Both the position numbers and the translations under genes were made by a program. The notes beneath the pieces are model-generated. The model was not told the DNA's origin and made no database searches. It saw only the letters and a program-made list of their open reading frames with translations. From positions 1,874-65,873 of the forward strand of contig CAJNOI010000352.1 in NCBI GenBank assembly GCA_905250115.1: 64,000 bases of DNA, read 5' to 3'. Below, in pieces: positions 46,053-57,321 of the stretch; within the stretch, counting starts at the first letter, position 1; each line of letters begins with the position of its first letter. The DNA is from Adineta steineri (Eukaryota; Rotifera; Eurotatoria; Adinetida; Adinetidae).

Positions 46053-46780
46053 GTATTTTGTGCTGAACAATACATTTATGTGTTTCAATTTTATTGGTAA
46101 AGGTCATTCAATAGCACATATTAATAATATAGATCGAGATTAAAATTGTAAAGTTGTTGAGAAGGATTTAACTGGAAGAGGATGGCAAGTATGATAGAAT
46201 ATCTCACGAATATGTGAAATCTACACCCACTCTTCATCTTTATCTCAAACATTACATTCGCTAAGACAATAACAGAACTTTATCGCATGATCATACTTTA
46301 TCTGTAGGATTATTGTCGTCTCTCCATATTACCATATGACGGAAAATGAGGAAAGGAGAAAACAACAATGATAAGAAGCAAGCCTGCCATTTACAACTAT
46401 TTGACTATTATTCGTGTTTCAATTTTATTATTAACCATTGTTATGGATTATTACAACATGTATAATCATACTACATATCGGTATTTTCCATTTACTAATA
46501 TTAAGTGTAACTTATGGTATTTTTCCATGAATCACTATGGCATTTTCCTTTTCACTTGTGTATGTCTATACATGTATACAAACGCACACACATCTTTTTG
46601 TTGTTCTTGTTCTCCTTATTATACATTCTTTTTCTTCTCTTGTTCGTGTCATTAAATAAACAACTCACACATATGTACATACGTATTATACAACCATAAG
46701 GTCTTTTTTTCTTTTTTTTTAAAGATTCATTTACTGTAGACGGGAATTTATTCAAAAATATTTCATCATTGCTGCATACG

Positions 46781-47527
46781 ATGAGCTCAACAGCGAACAC
46801 AAACAATAATGAAAGAAAAATGCGAATACGTCAATTTTTTGTAAGCAGCATGATTCTACTTATTATTTTGGAAAATAACAATTTGATATTTTATTTGTTA
46901 TCTTAGACTACGATAGATCTTGAATACATCGAATCCATCTGGTTGAACTCATTGAAACCTGCCATGGAGAAAATATTGACACATTCTGATGGCGAACTCA
47001 ATTTTGAGGACTTGTATCGAGATGCTTACAAAATGGTACTCCATAAACATGGCCAAACACTCTATGAGAATACCCGGGAATTAATTCTTGAACATCTCGT
47101 TGAAAAGGTGCGTCATGCTCGTTTTTCATGTAAGATTTTCTTTGATTTTGTGTAGGTAAGACGAAGGCTTGCTGGATTATCTTCAACAGAATTCTTGGTT
47201 ACACTCAAACAAATATGGAATGATTATGAAAGAAGCATGGTTATGATTCCCTGCATCCTTATGTATATGGATCGAGTCTATGTATTAGAACAAAAACTCG
47301 AACCTGTCTGTGATCTGGGTTTAAGATTATTTCGAGAAAACATTATTCTATTTTGGACAGCACGAGAATATTTCAATAACGCATTACGGGAGATGATGAC
47401 TCGAGAACGACATGGTGAGATCTTAGACCGAACAACTATCAACGATATTTCTCTTATGTTAACAAAACTGAAAATTAACGAAGCTGATTTCTATGATGAA
47501 GATCTCCAGACATGGTGTGTACAATAA
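46781..47527 (+). CDS. Cullin-3 N-terminal fragment gene
   Basis: Three exons, 46781-46840, 46907-47107 and 47156-47527, all in phase, encode 210 residues. The N terminus carries KMRIRQFF, as in CUL3 (KMRIRAFP), then the first cullin repeats: LNFEDLYRDAYKMVLHKHG, MYMDRVYV and ARE-like blocks up to TRERHGEILDRTTINDI. The frame stops after DFYDEDLQTWCVQ, where full cullins (about 770 residues) continue with further repeats and the cullin-homology and Nedd8 domains. CUL3 builds BTB-adaptor ubiquitin ligases; the N-terminal part binds the BTB adaptor and the missing part binds RBX1. Splice sites and frame are intact, so a short adaptor-binding protein could be made, or this is a truncated duplicate. 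No downstream cullin exons were found. Confidence 0.75.
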
Positions 47528-47736
47528 TTGAATTAAAAGAAGAAAAAAAAAATAATCCAGCGAACTTATTTTTGAACTTTTATTTATTTCATAATAACCT
47601 TGATTAAAATAATGATTACGAAAACATTGTATAACGATCGAACGAAGACGTAAAATTTTTTATGTCTAAATAGAATTATATTTTTCTTTTTTTATGAAAA
47701 TGACGAAAATAAACAAACTTCATTAAATAATGTATC
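47528..47736. other. Short intergenic stretch
   Basis: AT-rich; nothing recognised. Confidence 0.4.
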
Positions 47737-48334
47737 AGCACGAGCCAAATACTTTCACACGTTCACCATGTTGATTTTGTAATGCTTTGATTTTATGCTA
47801 AAATATAGTTGTTAATTTTTTTTTGAAATATTATATTTGACGTACTGCTTTTGCTTTTGGCAGTGATATATCTTCAGTAATAACAACTTTTCTTGCTTCT
47901 TCTACATTTTTTTCTCGTTGTGGTCGTTCTTTTTCCTAAAGAAACTTCCGAGAGAATTATTTTAGTTTTGAAATTTACTTCTGTTCAGCTGCGGCTTTTT
48001 TTTTACGTTTTTCATCTTCATATCGAGTTTTAAGTTTTTTTGATTGAGCCTTTGATAGTAATTCCCATTTATTCTAAATGAAAAAATATTACATAAATAC
48101 CAATATATACATATTTAGTTATACTTTAGTTTCATCTTTTCCATCAATATAAACTGTTAGATTAATATACTTGTAATGGTGTTTTGAATGGTTTGCCTTC
48201 TGATCCGTCACCATTTTCATCACTACCATGTTTTTCCGATGTATATACAATTGTTTCTTTTATATAATATTAAAATGAAATAAGTTAATAATTGTATCGA
48301 TTTGTTCTTCTACTGTGTCTGTTGAATTTGCCAT
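47737..48334 (-). pseudogene. Asparaginyl-tRNA synthetase, N-terminal remnant
   Basis: The start MANSTDTVEEQ is followed by blocks matching the N-terminal extension of cytosolic NARS: ETIVYTSEKHGSDENGDGSE then KPFKTPLQ, VYIDGKDETK, NKWELLSKAQSKKLK, RKKKAAAEQK, NVEEARKVVITEDISLPKAK and HGERVKVFG. The frame changes after KTPLQ without an intron. After VKVFG, where the anticodon-binding OB fold should begin (GW in the family), it reads SC-stop, and no OB-fold or catalytic core follows. So about 100-130 residues of an approximately 550-residue enzyme remain. The 3' end is 210 bp from the cullin-like gene's 3' end (convergent). Confidence 0.7.
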
Positions 48335-48888
48335 TGTAGTAATATAATACGTAGACAGATTAATGGATAATATATTCAGAATGATTTGATGATGGGATAT
48401 AGATAAATGACTATTGCGTCATCTCGTAGCGTTTTAGTGAAATACTGCAATGAATCAAGAAAAAAATATGAAATATGTTAGCAAATTACACACGTGAATA
48501 GATTTTGGAGGAGTAGAATAGCAGTGATGATAGCGCCTTCAAACTGTTGACAATAAATCATGAATCACAATTTATGATTGATTCAAAGACGTGCGTATGT
48601 GTGTATGAGTGTGAGGTTTGAGAGTGGACAAATAAACACAACACCGTTATCCCCACGATGAGACTTTCACAAGAAATTTATTATTTTGTAGAAAATAAAT
48701 CGAAGAACTATAAATAGTCGAACTACTTCTTAAATTTTGTTTCAGTTTAGTGCAGTTAAATATAAATCTTTTTGCAAAATTTATTGATCACGAAAAAAGT
48801 TTTGATAATAACTAAGCTAGTAGAAACTACAAATTAAAAATGCAGGATTAATTCGAAGAGTTTTATCTATTAAATATGCATTAGGCAA
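48335..48888. other. Intergenic stretch with a weak telomere-like motif
   Basis: Around 48594-48660 gtgtgtatgagtgtgagg and ttatccccacgatgag form a poor hairpin. Nothing else was seen. Confidence 0.4.
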
Positions 48889-49962
48889 TTAATTTGGTGT
48901 TATTTTGATAACCACTTTTCCAATATGTTGTTGAGACCATTGATGTTCATAGGCACTCTTTAGATCTTCAAATTTGAATACTTTATCAATAAGAGGTTTA
49001 ATCTGATGCATATCAATAGCCCGAGTCATTTCATTAAACTGTTCAACACTACCAACTTGAATTCCACGTAGAGTAACATTCTTCTTCAATGCATACATAG
49101 ATGTATCATTATCACCAATTGATGAACTCTCGTCGTCTTTCTTGTTACGTGCAAGAAATCCAATAGCATTTACTGATCCATTGAATGCAATTGCTTCTAA
49201 CGATTGTTTCAATGTCTTTGCACCACCAACATCAAGAATATGATCAACTCCTTTGCCATCATCACTTATTTCTTTTGCTTTTTTACCCCATTCTGGTATT
49301 TCCTTGTAATTAATTGTAGAAACATTCTTTTCACCAAGATATTTTTTTATAAAAGTAATTTTTTCGTTAGAAGATGATGTAAGAATAACTTTTGCACCAG
49401 CTGCTAATGCAAATTGTGCCCCAAAGATACTAACGCCACCAGTACCTTGCACAAGAACAGTCTGACTCAGTCGTAATTGCTTGTTTGGCAAACCAAAAAG
49501 AGCATTCCATGCTGTCAGTGCTGCACAAGGTAACGTTGCAGCTTCTTCATAAGAGAGAGATATAGGAATTTTAACACAGCTCAATGCTGGAAAGACACCA
49601 TAATGACGTAGACATCCATCGACATCACCACCCATACCTGATGTAGCTGCTTCTTCGGTTAATTTTCCACCTATATAGTCTAAAGAGAAATTTGGTGATA
49701 CACGATCACCTACTTTAAATTGTTTTACTCCTTCACCAACCGCTGTTATTTCACCAGCACCATCACTTCCTGGTACTACGTTCTTTTTTACTGGAGCTAC
49801 ATACTCTCCTTTACTGATTACTAGATCTCGATAGTTAAGTGAACAAGCATGAAACTTGATTTGAACTTCACCACGTCCTGGTTGTGGAATTTCAGTTGAT
49901 TTGTGTAATATGAGTGCATCGAAACCTGAACTGTCTTTCAATCTATATTCTTGATTCGACAT
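48889..49962 (-). CDS. MDR-family NAD(P)-dependent dehydrogenase/quinone oxidoreductase-like
   Basis: A complete single-exon protein of 357 residues, MSNQEYRLKD to VVIKITPN. The N-terminal GroES-like domain contains SLNYRDLVIS (residues 41-50) and VPGSDGAGEITAVG (63-76). A Rossmann domain with VLVQGTGGVSIFGAQ (169-183) binds the cofactor, and ILDVGG and GKVVI mark the end of the family. The four-Cys structural-zinc loop of classical alcohol dehydrogenases is absent, so it belongs to the zinc-dependent-ADH-like/quinone-oxidoreductase branch. Such proteins are common in fungi and bacteria, and absence of introns is compatible with horizontal acquisition (inference). The substrate is unknown. 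No frame damage. Confidence 0.85.
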   Translation of the reverse strand: MSNQEYRLKDSSGFDALILHKSTEIPQPGRGEVQIKFHACSLNYRDLVISKGEYVAPVKKNVVPGSDGAGEITAVGEGVKQFKVGDRVSPNFSLDYIGGKLTEEAATSGMGGDVDGCLRHYGVFPALSCVKIPISLSYEEAATLPCAALTAWNALFGLPNKQLRLSQTVLVQGTGGVSIFGAQFALAAGAKVILTSSSNEKITFIKKYLGEKNVSTINYKEIPEWGKKAKEISDDGKGVDHILDVGGAKTLKQSLEAIAFNGSVNAIGFLARNKKDDESSSIGDNDTSMYALKKNVTLRGIQVGSVEQFNEMTRAIDMHQIKPLIDKVFKFEDLKSAYEHQWSQQHIGKVVIKITPN

Positions 49963-51771
49963 TTTTTGTTTTGGTTGATTTTAATTACGAATAGTAATGA
50001 TCTAAAATAGAGCACAACTCACTTGACTACCGACTGAGTACAATATAATCATCATCTATCACTCAACAAATATATGCTAGACACTACCTCTTGCACTTGC
50101 TTTTACAACATTCAACTTTATTCTTCATGTTAAATACTTAATTGTATATGAAGTATTTGTTACTTATTAGTGAGAAAAACTGAACATATATCTTATCAAA
50201 CTATGTGGACTAGAAAGATCATCAAATGTCCTGTCACTATACCTATTTTATGTATTTGTTTGTATATTATGGTAAAAGTGTCTCGTGTGAACGATAAATG
50301 AGAGAAAGATAAAGCAATTGTGACGATGCATTTTTTTTCTATCTTTAGATACAAAGAAAAAAAAAAGGAAGAGAAAAGAATGATGACAATGCATTTTTTA
50401 TTTTCGTACTTAGTTGATCTATTAGATAGATCAGTACAATCGTATGTATGAGAGAACGAAAAAAAACGAGATATGACGAAGCATAGGATGAGATGATGAA
50501 GAGTAACTTTATAACTGAACTGTCTCTTGAAAAATTCTATAAAAATTCATGACTTTAATATTGTTTATTATTTGCTCAGACTCGGAAACCCATTGTAAAA
50601 AAAAACAGATGAAAATGAAATCATAAATTTGTATAAATTTTTCCAATGCATAAAATTATCTAAGATTTATTCAATCAGATATGTTTTGAAAATTTCAGCT
50701 CCATACACCATTCTATTCAGTCGGGAAAGCGTTCATAAAAATTGGTATTTTTATAGATGGTTATCTCTCAAGAAACTGCATAGTTTAACATATGACATTT
50801 AGAAGTTAAAAGTAATGTGTGCAGTCTACAACTCCATAAAATTACTCGAAGATTATGATCATCTGAGATACATTCAACCTAGCAGTTGACAAACTGTGAA
50901 GAGTTTTGTAGAATAATGTCGAACTATAAAGAGTACTCCGTTTCTGCTATATTATGCTAAACCATACTTAGTCAAGCAGGTTCTGTCGGCAATTACTGAA
51001 CCATCAAAAGTTGCTTTTATGAATGCATGTTAGAAGTAGATTCGGATGAACGATATAGAATCGGAGGAATTCCATTGTTTCATGCAGAAATTCAAAAGAT
51101 TCTGTCTATGAATGCTAAACCATGTAGTTTTGCCAATTCTGCTATAGTATATCGGAAGAGTTCTACGTGATGGTCCTGAAGCATAGTGAATTTTCTGTTC
51201 GTTTACACTAAGTCGAAGGAGTTCTGTCCGATGGTGCGGATTATCGAAAATTTCTGCTAAAATACATTGAGGTATAACAAAAATCCTCCTACTCTAACGA
51301 ATTTATGAGGATTCCACTCAAAAATAGAAAGTGATAAAGAGTTCGAAGGAGAAAAGATGATTTACAGCGATTATTTGACTACTTTATTTAAAAGATTCAA
51401 TACGGGACTATTTTTCATATATGATTTAAGTTATGTCTGACAACTATTTTGTTATCGTTTATTCTTTTGATCTGTCTTTTGTTTTTTTAACAATATGTTA
51501 TTATTCATTATCTGAACGCACCTAGAAGTGGGTGTGATATAATACAACGACTCACACAAATCTACCTATACCCTATCCACACCCACACCCACACCCACAC
51601 CCTCAAGATGCTTTATGCACTATTTTTTCACCGTTAAAGAAACGTAATATTACATTTTGCAAGATCTTAGGAGAATGTAATTTAATTTCTTTTCAAAAAA
51701 ATAGAAAACTTGATCGATTCAAAAACAAAAACTATTATTTAAGTTAATTTTTTGGTTTTATTTCATCTCGG
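49963..51771. other. Gene-free stretch, one strong hairpin
   Basis: AT-rich. Around 50900-51260 there are loosely repeated gaaggagttctgtc / ctgctaaacca motifs without a fixed period. The hairpin lies at 51526-51605. Confidence 0.5.
51526..51605. repeat. Telomere-like hairpin with long C arm
   Basis: gaagtgggtgtgatata, then actcacac and a C arm of four perfect CCCACA units (about 51577-51602) ending cctc, followed by aagatg. The best telomere-unit run of the window. Confidence 0.85.
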
Positions 51772-52247
51772 TTATGCCAGACCACGATTTCTTAATTCAT
51801 TGCGCATTTGAAGAGCAGCACAAAATGGACACCAGCATACAGCACAGGCATCAGAGAATGAATCACCCTTTTGAAAGAAATACATTATGAACGAGCAAAA
51901 TAAATTAAAACTTACTCGAATTTTAAGAACAGCTCGAACTTTCATGCGATAAACTGCAAGTATATTTCCAAGACAATAACATGAAGTCTTCGATTCATTA
52001 ATATCTCCAGCTAATGATCCAAGAAAACAACACCAACATGAATAAGCATAACAGCCTGAAAGTAATTAGTAATTCTTTGTTAACAAGTTCAACATACATT
52101 ATTATATGACTTACATTGACCAGGATCATTACAACAATCACACAAACCTACCGTCCATTCATTATTGAAATCATGAAATGGATTGACCATTGGTTTAGAG
52201 TTTGGTTGATTTGTTACAGTAAACGGATGTACCTGAATAGTTGCCAT
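51772..52247 (-). CDS. PLAC8/cornifelin-like Cys-rich protein
   Basis: Three exons on the minus strand give about 122 residues: MATIQVHPFTVTNQ to WTVGLCDCCNDPGQ; then the Cys-rich core (YSCWCCFLGSLAGDINE, SCYCLGNILAVYRMKVRAVL); then GDSFSDACAVCWCPFCAALQ and RNELRNRGLA-stop. This is the PLAC8 domain: LCDCC, CWCC and CWCPFCAxxQ-RNELRxRG are its signatures. Family members are small membrane-associated proteins, including plant metal-transport regulators and vertebrate placenta-specific 8. Introns are about 50-60 nt with GTAAGT donors. Complete and intact. It was assembled from sequence because the exons are short. Confidence 0.85.
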
Positions 52248-53750
52248 TTAAATTGATCCGATTCACAAGTGATGGCAATGACAATTCTAAACTTTGACTT
52301 TGTCAAATCTTCACTTATCTAAAAAAGATAAGCAGTCTTAGAAAGGTGTTTTGTCCACTCGTACACTATTATGGAAGTTCTAAAAAACTGAATACATATC
52401 AATAATGCCAAACATAAGATCTATAGTGTTCGTATGTTCATTCAATCTATACAGAAACTAAGACGGTTTTGAGTCGATTTTTCAAAAACTTCACAAAACG
52501 ATAAAAAGTAAGTCATCCTTAGAAAAGAAAATGCTACAGAAGAACTTTCGTTAAATCAGCTCTCAAATGCAGATATTTCGATGCTAAAATATTTAACCTA
52601 AAGTCAAGTTTATAACTACAAATCAAGTATTTTTTCTTTACGACGACGCATAACTCAGTTTCATTATTTACAAGGTACATGAGCAGTCTTGTTACATACT
52701 TGAAAAATATATTTCTTAGTCAAGGACTATTATACGCAAATTTTTCTAGAATATCAATCATAGTGACTATCGTAGCTTTCAGTACCTGATTGAGAGAAGG
52801 GCGATATGTTTTTCTTCGTACAATTTCTGCGTTTCAAACAAGTTTTAATCCTAATTTTCGTTGTGGTTTACAGTCTCAACTCTTTCTAGATATATATAAA
52901 ATTTAATCATTTCTTTCATCTATATACTGCTCCAATATTGTACTTCATTTTATGGCTTTATTGTCTCCTTTCTTATACTTTATCTATCCTCAAATACGTG
53001 TTTCACATCAACGCCATAGATTTTTGCTACAATAAAATTGTGTATCATAAAATAGTGTCTTTTATGAGAGTTATTTTTTGCACTATCTGACTAGCGTGTG
53101 AAACAACCACGACAAGCAAGTAAATATTGATCCAGATTATCACACGACTGGTTGGGTGTATGGATGTGGATGTGGATATAAGATGAGTATCACACGCACA
53201 CACACACAATCCCACACTCATTCTCTTTGTAGGGGAATTTAAAACACTATCTTTTGATAAAAAAAGAATCTCTCAATTGATTGGATAATAGAACAGAAAT
53301 ATTCATGCAAACTCCATTATTCTTGGGGCATTCATTAATTTTAGACAAGATTCATTTAGAAAACCATCTGTCGATCGAAAAAAAAACAATAGTTTTTGAT
53401 TTTATTAACTGATTGAGGATATATAGGCGGCATTACAAATAGAACAAATATTTATAACCAAGCATTGTTTTTTGAATTTTGCGAGTGTCAAACATGTCAA
53501 TCTTTATCATTAATAATTTAAATCAACCGATCACTGCTAAAAAAAACAGAAGGAACTTGTCTGTGAACGTGCTTAGTGCAGCTCGTATTTTTTTTGAATG
53601 TTTTTTGTGTTATTAAAACATGTCACAATATCAATAAATAAATATGACAACAGACGTGCCATATAAATCTTTGATTTAAAGTTGATAAATATATATATAT
53701 ATATATTTCTATTGATGCTCATTTGCAATTGAATATATCAAACGAGAAGT
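52248..53750. other. Gene-free stretch with one hairpin
   Basis: Nothing recognised apart from the hairpin near 53152-53226 and an (AT)n tract at 53690-53706, which lies about 50 bp upstream of the DUF4419 ATG. Confidence 0.5.
53152..53226. repeat. Telomere-like hairpin
   Basis: ttgggtgtatggatgtggat and gtggatata, a spacer, then cacacgcacacacacacaat and cccacactcattctc. Confidence 0.65.
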
Positions 53751-54901
53751 ATGTCATTACATACAGTCGTTATAGATCGCAAATTAAAACCAAAGAAAAC
53801 GAAGTTTTCATCAATTCAATCAAAAACATCGGTGAAAGAGTATTGGTTAAATAATATAAAGCAAGAAGATAATCAGTTATTTCGTCAATCAACAGAAAAA
53901 TATGAGTCATTATACACAATTGTTAATGGCCCACATACGAATCTATCTTCGAATGCCATTCTTGAATCATTTCTTTGGGCTTATTATCGACATCATGACA
54001 TAGTTCTTTCACCTGATGATATGTGGTTATTAGTATGTATGTTTTTTGCTCAACATGTCAATGAAAATGCTGAACAACTTCGATCAAACTTTGTTGAACA
54101 TAATAAAGGAGCAATGACATTAACTACAAATAATTTCGATGATAAATATGACTGGAATGAATTTTATGATCAAATGAAAAAAGAAATTGTAAAAAATACA
54201 AAGAATAATATTTGTCAATTACTAACAGCTGATTTTTCTACAACTGGAAAAGTAGAATCAATTCTTTCAACTGCATGTATTATGAATACATTTAAATTTT
54301 ACTTTGAATATCAACGTGAAATATGCATTTGTGGAATTCGACAAGTACATTTCATGGGTAAAATATATAACCTATATTCCTACACATTATTTTACTTCTG
54401 AATTTCTTTTTATTATTCGATATTTAAGGTACATTAAATGATTGGCAATCACTTCGTATTAAAACTGAACAACTGAAATTATTTACAGATGAGAAGTTTC
54501 ATGGATATTTGATTGGTGTATTGTCAATTTTCGATCAATTTATCGAAACCTACAAAGGTAATGTCAATGGCGAGTTCTGGATTAAAGTATGTGATATTAA
54601 ATGGAAAAAAATAGTGGAAAATAATACATGCACACCCTTGCGGCCGTCCTTATTTCAAAAACGTATACTCATTCAAAAGCTTACTGGATGGATAGTACAT
54701 TTGTTTGGTTTGGAAGAACTCACAATTAACCGTACCAATGATTCAGATTTGCCCTGCATTAATGCACCAGTAAAATTGAGAGATCAAAGAAAAGGTACAG
54801 TCGACCAATGTCAGATTGTTGGGGGATTTCATGGAATCTATGCGACAGAAAATCGTTACAAACCTGTAATGAGTGTGTCAGTTATTCAGACGATCAAGTG
54901 A
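53751..54901 (+). CDS. DUF4419-domain protein
   Basis: Two exons, 53751-54357 and 54429-54901, joined in phase by a 71-nt GT-AG intron (ATGG plus GTACATT), give about 359 residues. The DUF4419 pattern is visible: NAILESFLWAYYRHHDIVLS, PDDMWLLVCMFFAQHVNENA, EQLRSNFVEH, then LLTADFSTTGKVESI, CICGIRQVHFMGTLNDW, and after the intron KFWxK-like EFWIKVCDIKW, GWIVHLFGL and the C-terminal GGFHGIYATE. DUF4419 is found in fungi, oomycetes and some animals; its function is unknown. No frame damage. A degenerate hairpin lies about 65 bp after the stop. Confidence 0.85.
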
Positions 54902-56192
54902 AAAACATAAAATCAAAACTTGATGAAGATCTTCTTTGAACATTTCTTTCTTTATATATGTACCTTAGGTGTGACGTCTATCTATTATTTATCCTAATTC
55001 TCACACCCACTTGAACCTTCATACTCAAGATGGTTACACACCTATACTAAAAAATAAATTTATTGATAAAACAAAAAAGACGTCTAAAACTTTTATTCCA
55101 ATAGGATATATACTGAAATGAACTTGATCGTAAAGAAGAACATAACGAATATAAAGTCAGGGTAAAGACACCCAACCTTCCAAGTTGTACACAAACAAAA
55201 TTTCGGTTAATTGTATGAAATTACTGAACTAAAAATGAATTCTTTTCTCGAAACGACTTATTTAGGACAAAAAGAAAAGATATTTTTTTTCTTTTGGATG
55301 AAAACAAAATCAAAATACCCGAAATTTGATTGATGAAAATTACAAAAAGAAAAATCGAAATCTTTATCAAGGAAACTCCTGATAAATTTAAATAGAAATC
55401 ATTGAACGTGATTAAAGTCAAAGTAGAAAAAAAAGTATCATTGACGTCAATGGATCTTTCTTACCTTGTCAGGTTTGTTATTTTATCACGTTTTAAATGT
55501 CTACAATTGAAAATGTGATTTAAAATCATAAAATAATATTATTAATTGATATCAATAATTCTTTTTTTTTGTTTACAGGAGAACATTCTATGATGGTGAA
55601 CATTATAGAAACTAAATATAACGTTATAAAATAAGATGACAAATTTGCTATTTTTTATAGTTTACCGTTAGTTTGAATTTGATATTATAATAAATTTCTT
55701 ATTTTAATCCAATATTTTGATAACGATGAGAATTTTTCCGAATGGTATCAACATTTTTTAATGTAAAAAGAGTTGTTTTTTTACTCAGTTAGAAGTCATA
55801 AATATCAAATTTGTTTCTCTTAAGTTGAACTAAATGAGATTAAGAAAAGATCAAATATCAATTATCTCTATAAACTACTCTTCAGTGATTCTATCTATTC
55901 CGATATTGCCATGTCTATTTAGAATATGTACTATCGATACTATTGTCATCACTTTTATATCGCGTTAATCTATTTCCAAGCATAAAAACTGTGATGAAAA
56001 AACTCAATCAGATATTGAAATTTCTCTTAAATGTGAATCAAGGATTGGATCCGATAACATATCTGGCAATAAAAGAGAAGTTTTGCTTCAGAAAAAAAAT
56101 CGAATATAAATGAAAAAGATTTATTCATGATTATGTAAATTTTGAATTGTATCTTTGACTTATTGAAGTTCTTCATACGAATTAGATCAACT
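54902..56192. other. Gene-free stretch
   Basis: AT-rich, with one degenerate hairpin at 54966-55027. Confidence 0.5.
54966..55027. repeat. Degenerate telomere-like hairpin
   Basis: aggtgtgacgtctatc, then tctcacacccacttgaacc and atactcaagatgg. The right flank fits the family. Confidence 0.45.
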
Positions 56193-56640
56193 TTATTCGT
56201 AGATATATAATACTCGTTTGTAATATTCAAGTGCTAATCTGTGACTATTTAAAATTTGGTAGCATTCACCAATAATAAATAAACTTTTGTCAGTATTATA
56301 TTCATTTAATGGAGATTTTTTGAGGCTGTGGCTGGGTGCGGGTATAACTATCTTCACTCTCTCACACCCACACCCACACCCACCGCGACGGTTTTCAATA
56401 AAAAAACCTACTGCGATGATATTCTTTAAAACCTCCGTTTTTTCAAGACTCTGAGCCATTTAAATCGAAGCTGCTGCCAGTAATCGATTAAGCGCATTAA
56501 GTCTTTCAGCGCAGTATACACCAACATCGAAATTATGTCTAAATTCATGAGCTTTAAAAAACAAATTTTTTTATAGCAGCTGCCGCTGCTGCGCCGCGCC
56601 GCGACGATAAAAAAAATAAACTGCCTCTGCCGCACTGCGA
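56193..56640 (-). pseudogene. TPR-like coding remnant interrupted by a hairpin
   Basis: On the minus strand, MAQSLEKTEVLKNI is followed by hairpin sequence and then NTDKSLFIIGECYQILNSHR and LALEYYKRVLYIYE-stop, resembling one tetratricopeptide repeat (GxxYxxxxxxxxALxYYxxxL). A further piece upstream (about 56560-56460) is in other frames with a GC-rich stretch of gcgccgcgac type. No start or complete domain. I infer a decayed gene fragment. Confidence 0.35.
56321..56388. repeat. Telomere-like hairpin inside a coding remnant
   Basis: ttgaggctgtggctgggtgc and gggtataac, a spacer, then tctcacacccacacccacac and ccacc. It interrupts a TPR-like frame. Confidence 0.75.
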
Positions 56641-57321
56641 CCGCGATGGTTGAACAAAATAGAGTGCCGTCATAGACATCCCTGCTCGTACGAAGAGAAA
56701 CAGAAAAAAGAATTCGTATTTATGCGCAAAACTAATGTATCAAACAAGAGAATACTTTTTTTATTTGTTTTTTCTTTGTATTGAAAAATAATTTTTATTA
56801 TGAATGAAAGAAAATAATTTTCTAGGATTATCGAGGTAGTGCTACTTTGTCAGAATTGAAAAAATAACAAAAAAAAAAGAAAGAGAAAAGAGAGCATACA
56901 ATAGCAGCTATATAAAGTGATAGTCAACTACCATATAGATGCCTTTTACAAAATTTTGTGAACAAAACAACATGCTCTGTACCGAAGGTAAATTATTTCA
57001 AAATGTCTAGCAAAGGCAAAGATGATTCTTCCACAATTATAGTATAAGATTTTTATTATTCAATAATTCGTTAAATTTCAGTCTGAATGTAAATAAAAGA
57101 GGGAGGTTTATTTGAATACGAATATGAATAGCACTTTGTAATAACATCACCTCACCATAACTTGCAACAATTGCTCATAAAAATAAATAGCTTTGAAAGA
57201 AGAATCTCTTCTTTTACTTCACTTTTGCCCATACCTGTTAGTATAGCGTCTCAAGAAAATCCTATATGCACATAATTTATTAACAAAGATTTTTTGTAAA
57301 GAGTTTCTTTGTATAATTTGT
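56641..57321. other. Intergenic stretch with a possible first exon
   Basis: An ATG at 57003 opens MSSKGKDDSSTII and could be the first codons of the downstream ADP-ribosyltransferase-like gene, but phase to the next exon does not fit a simple junction. A cagggatgtc-type sequence near 56680 (minus strand) resembles a lone hAT end. Confidence 0.3.

Larger units (their letters stand above)
44282..46780. other. Gene-free stretch with hairpins and a palindromic MITE
   Basis: Hairpins near 44430, 44929 and 45440, a weak one near 46190, and an inverted-repeat element at 45753-46052. Open frames near 46368-46700 are Cys/Phe-rich low complexity and not convincing. Confidence 0.55.

Noticed and set aside
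46368..46806. Overlapping frames on both strands upstream of the cullin-like gene
   Set aside because: Low-complexity Cys/Phe/Lys peptides from T-rich sequence, no family signature.
54960..54990. Left end of a second long hAT element pairing with the lone cagggatgtc end near 56680
   Set aside because: gtgacgtctatc near 54970 is only a partial match; no complementary terminus or target duplication was found.
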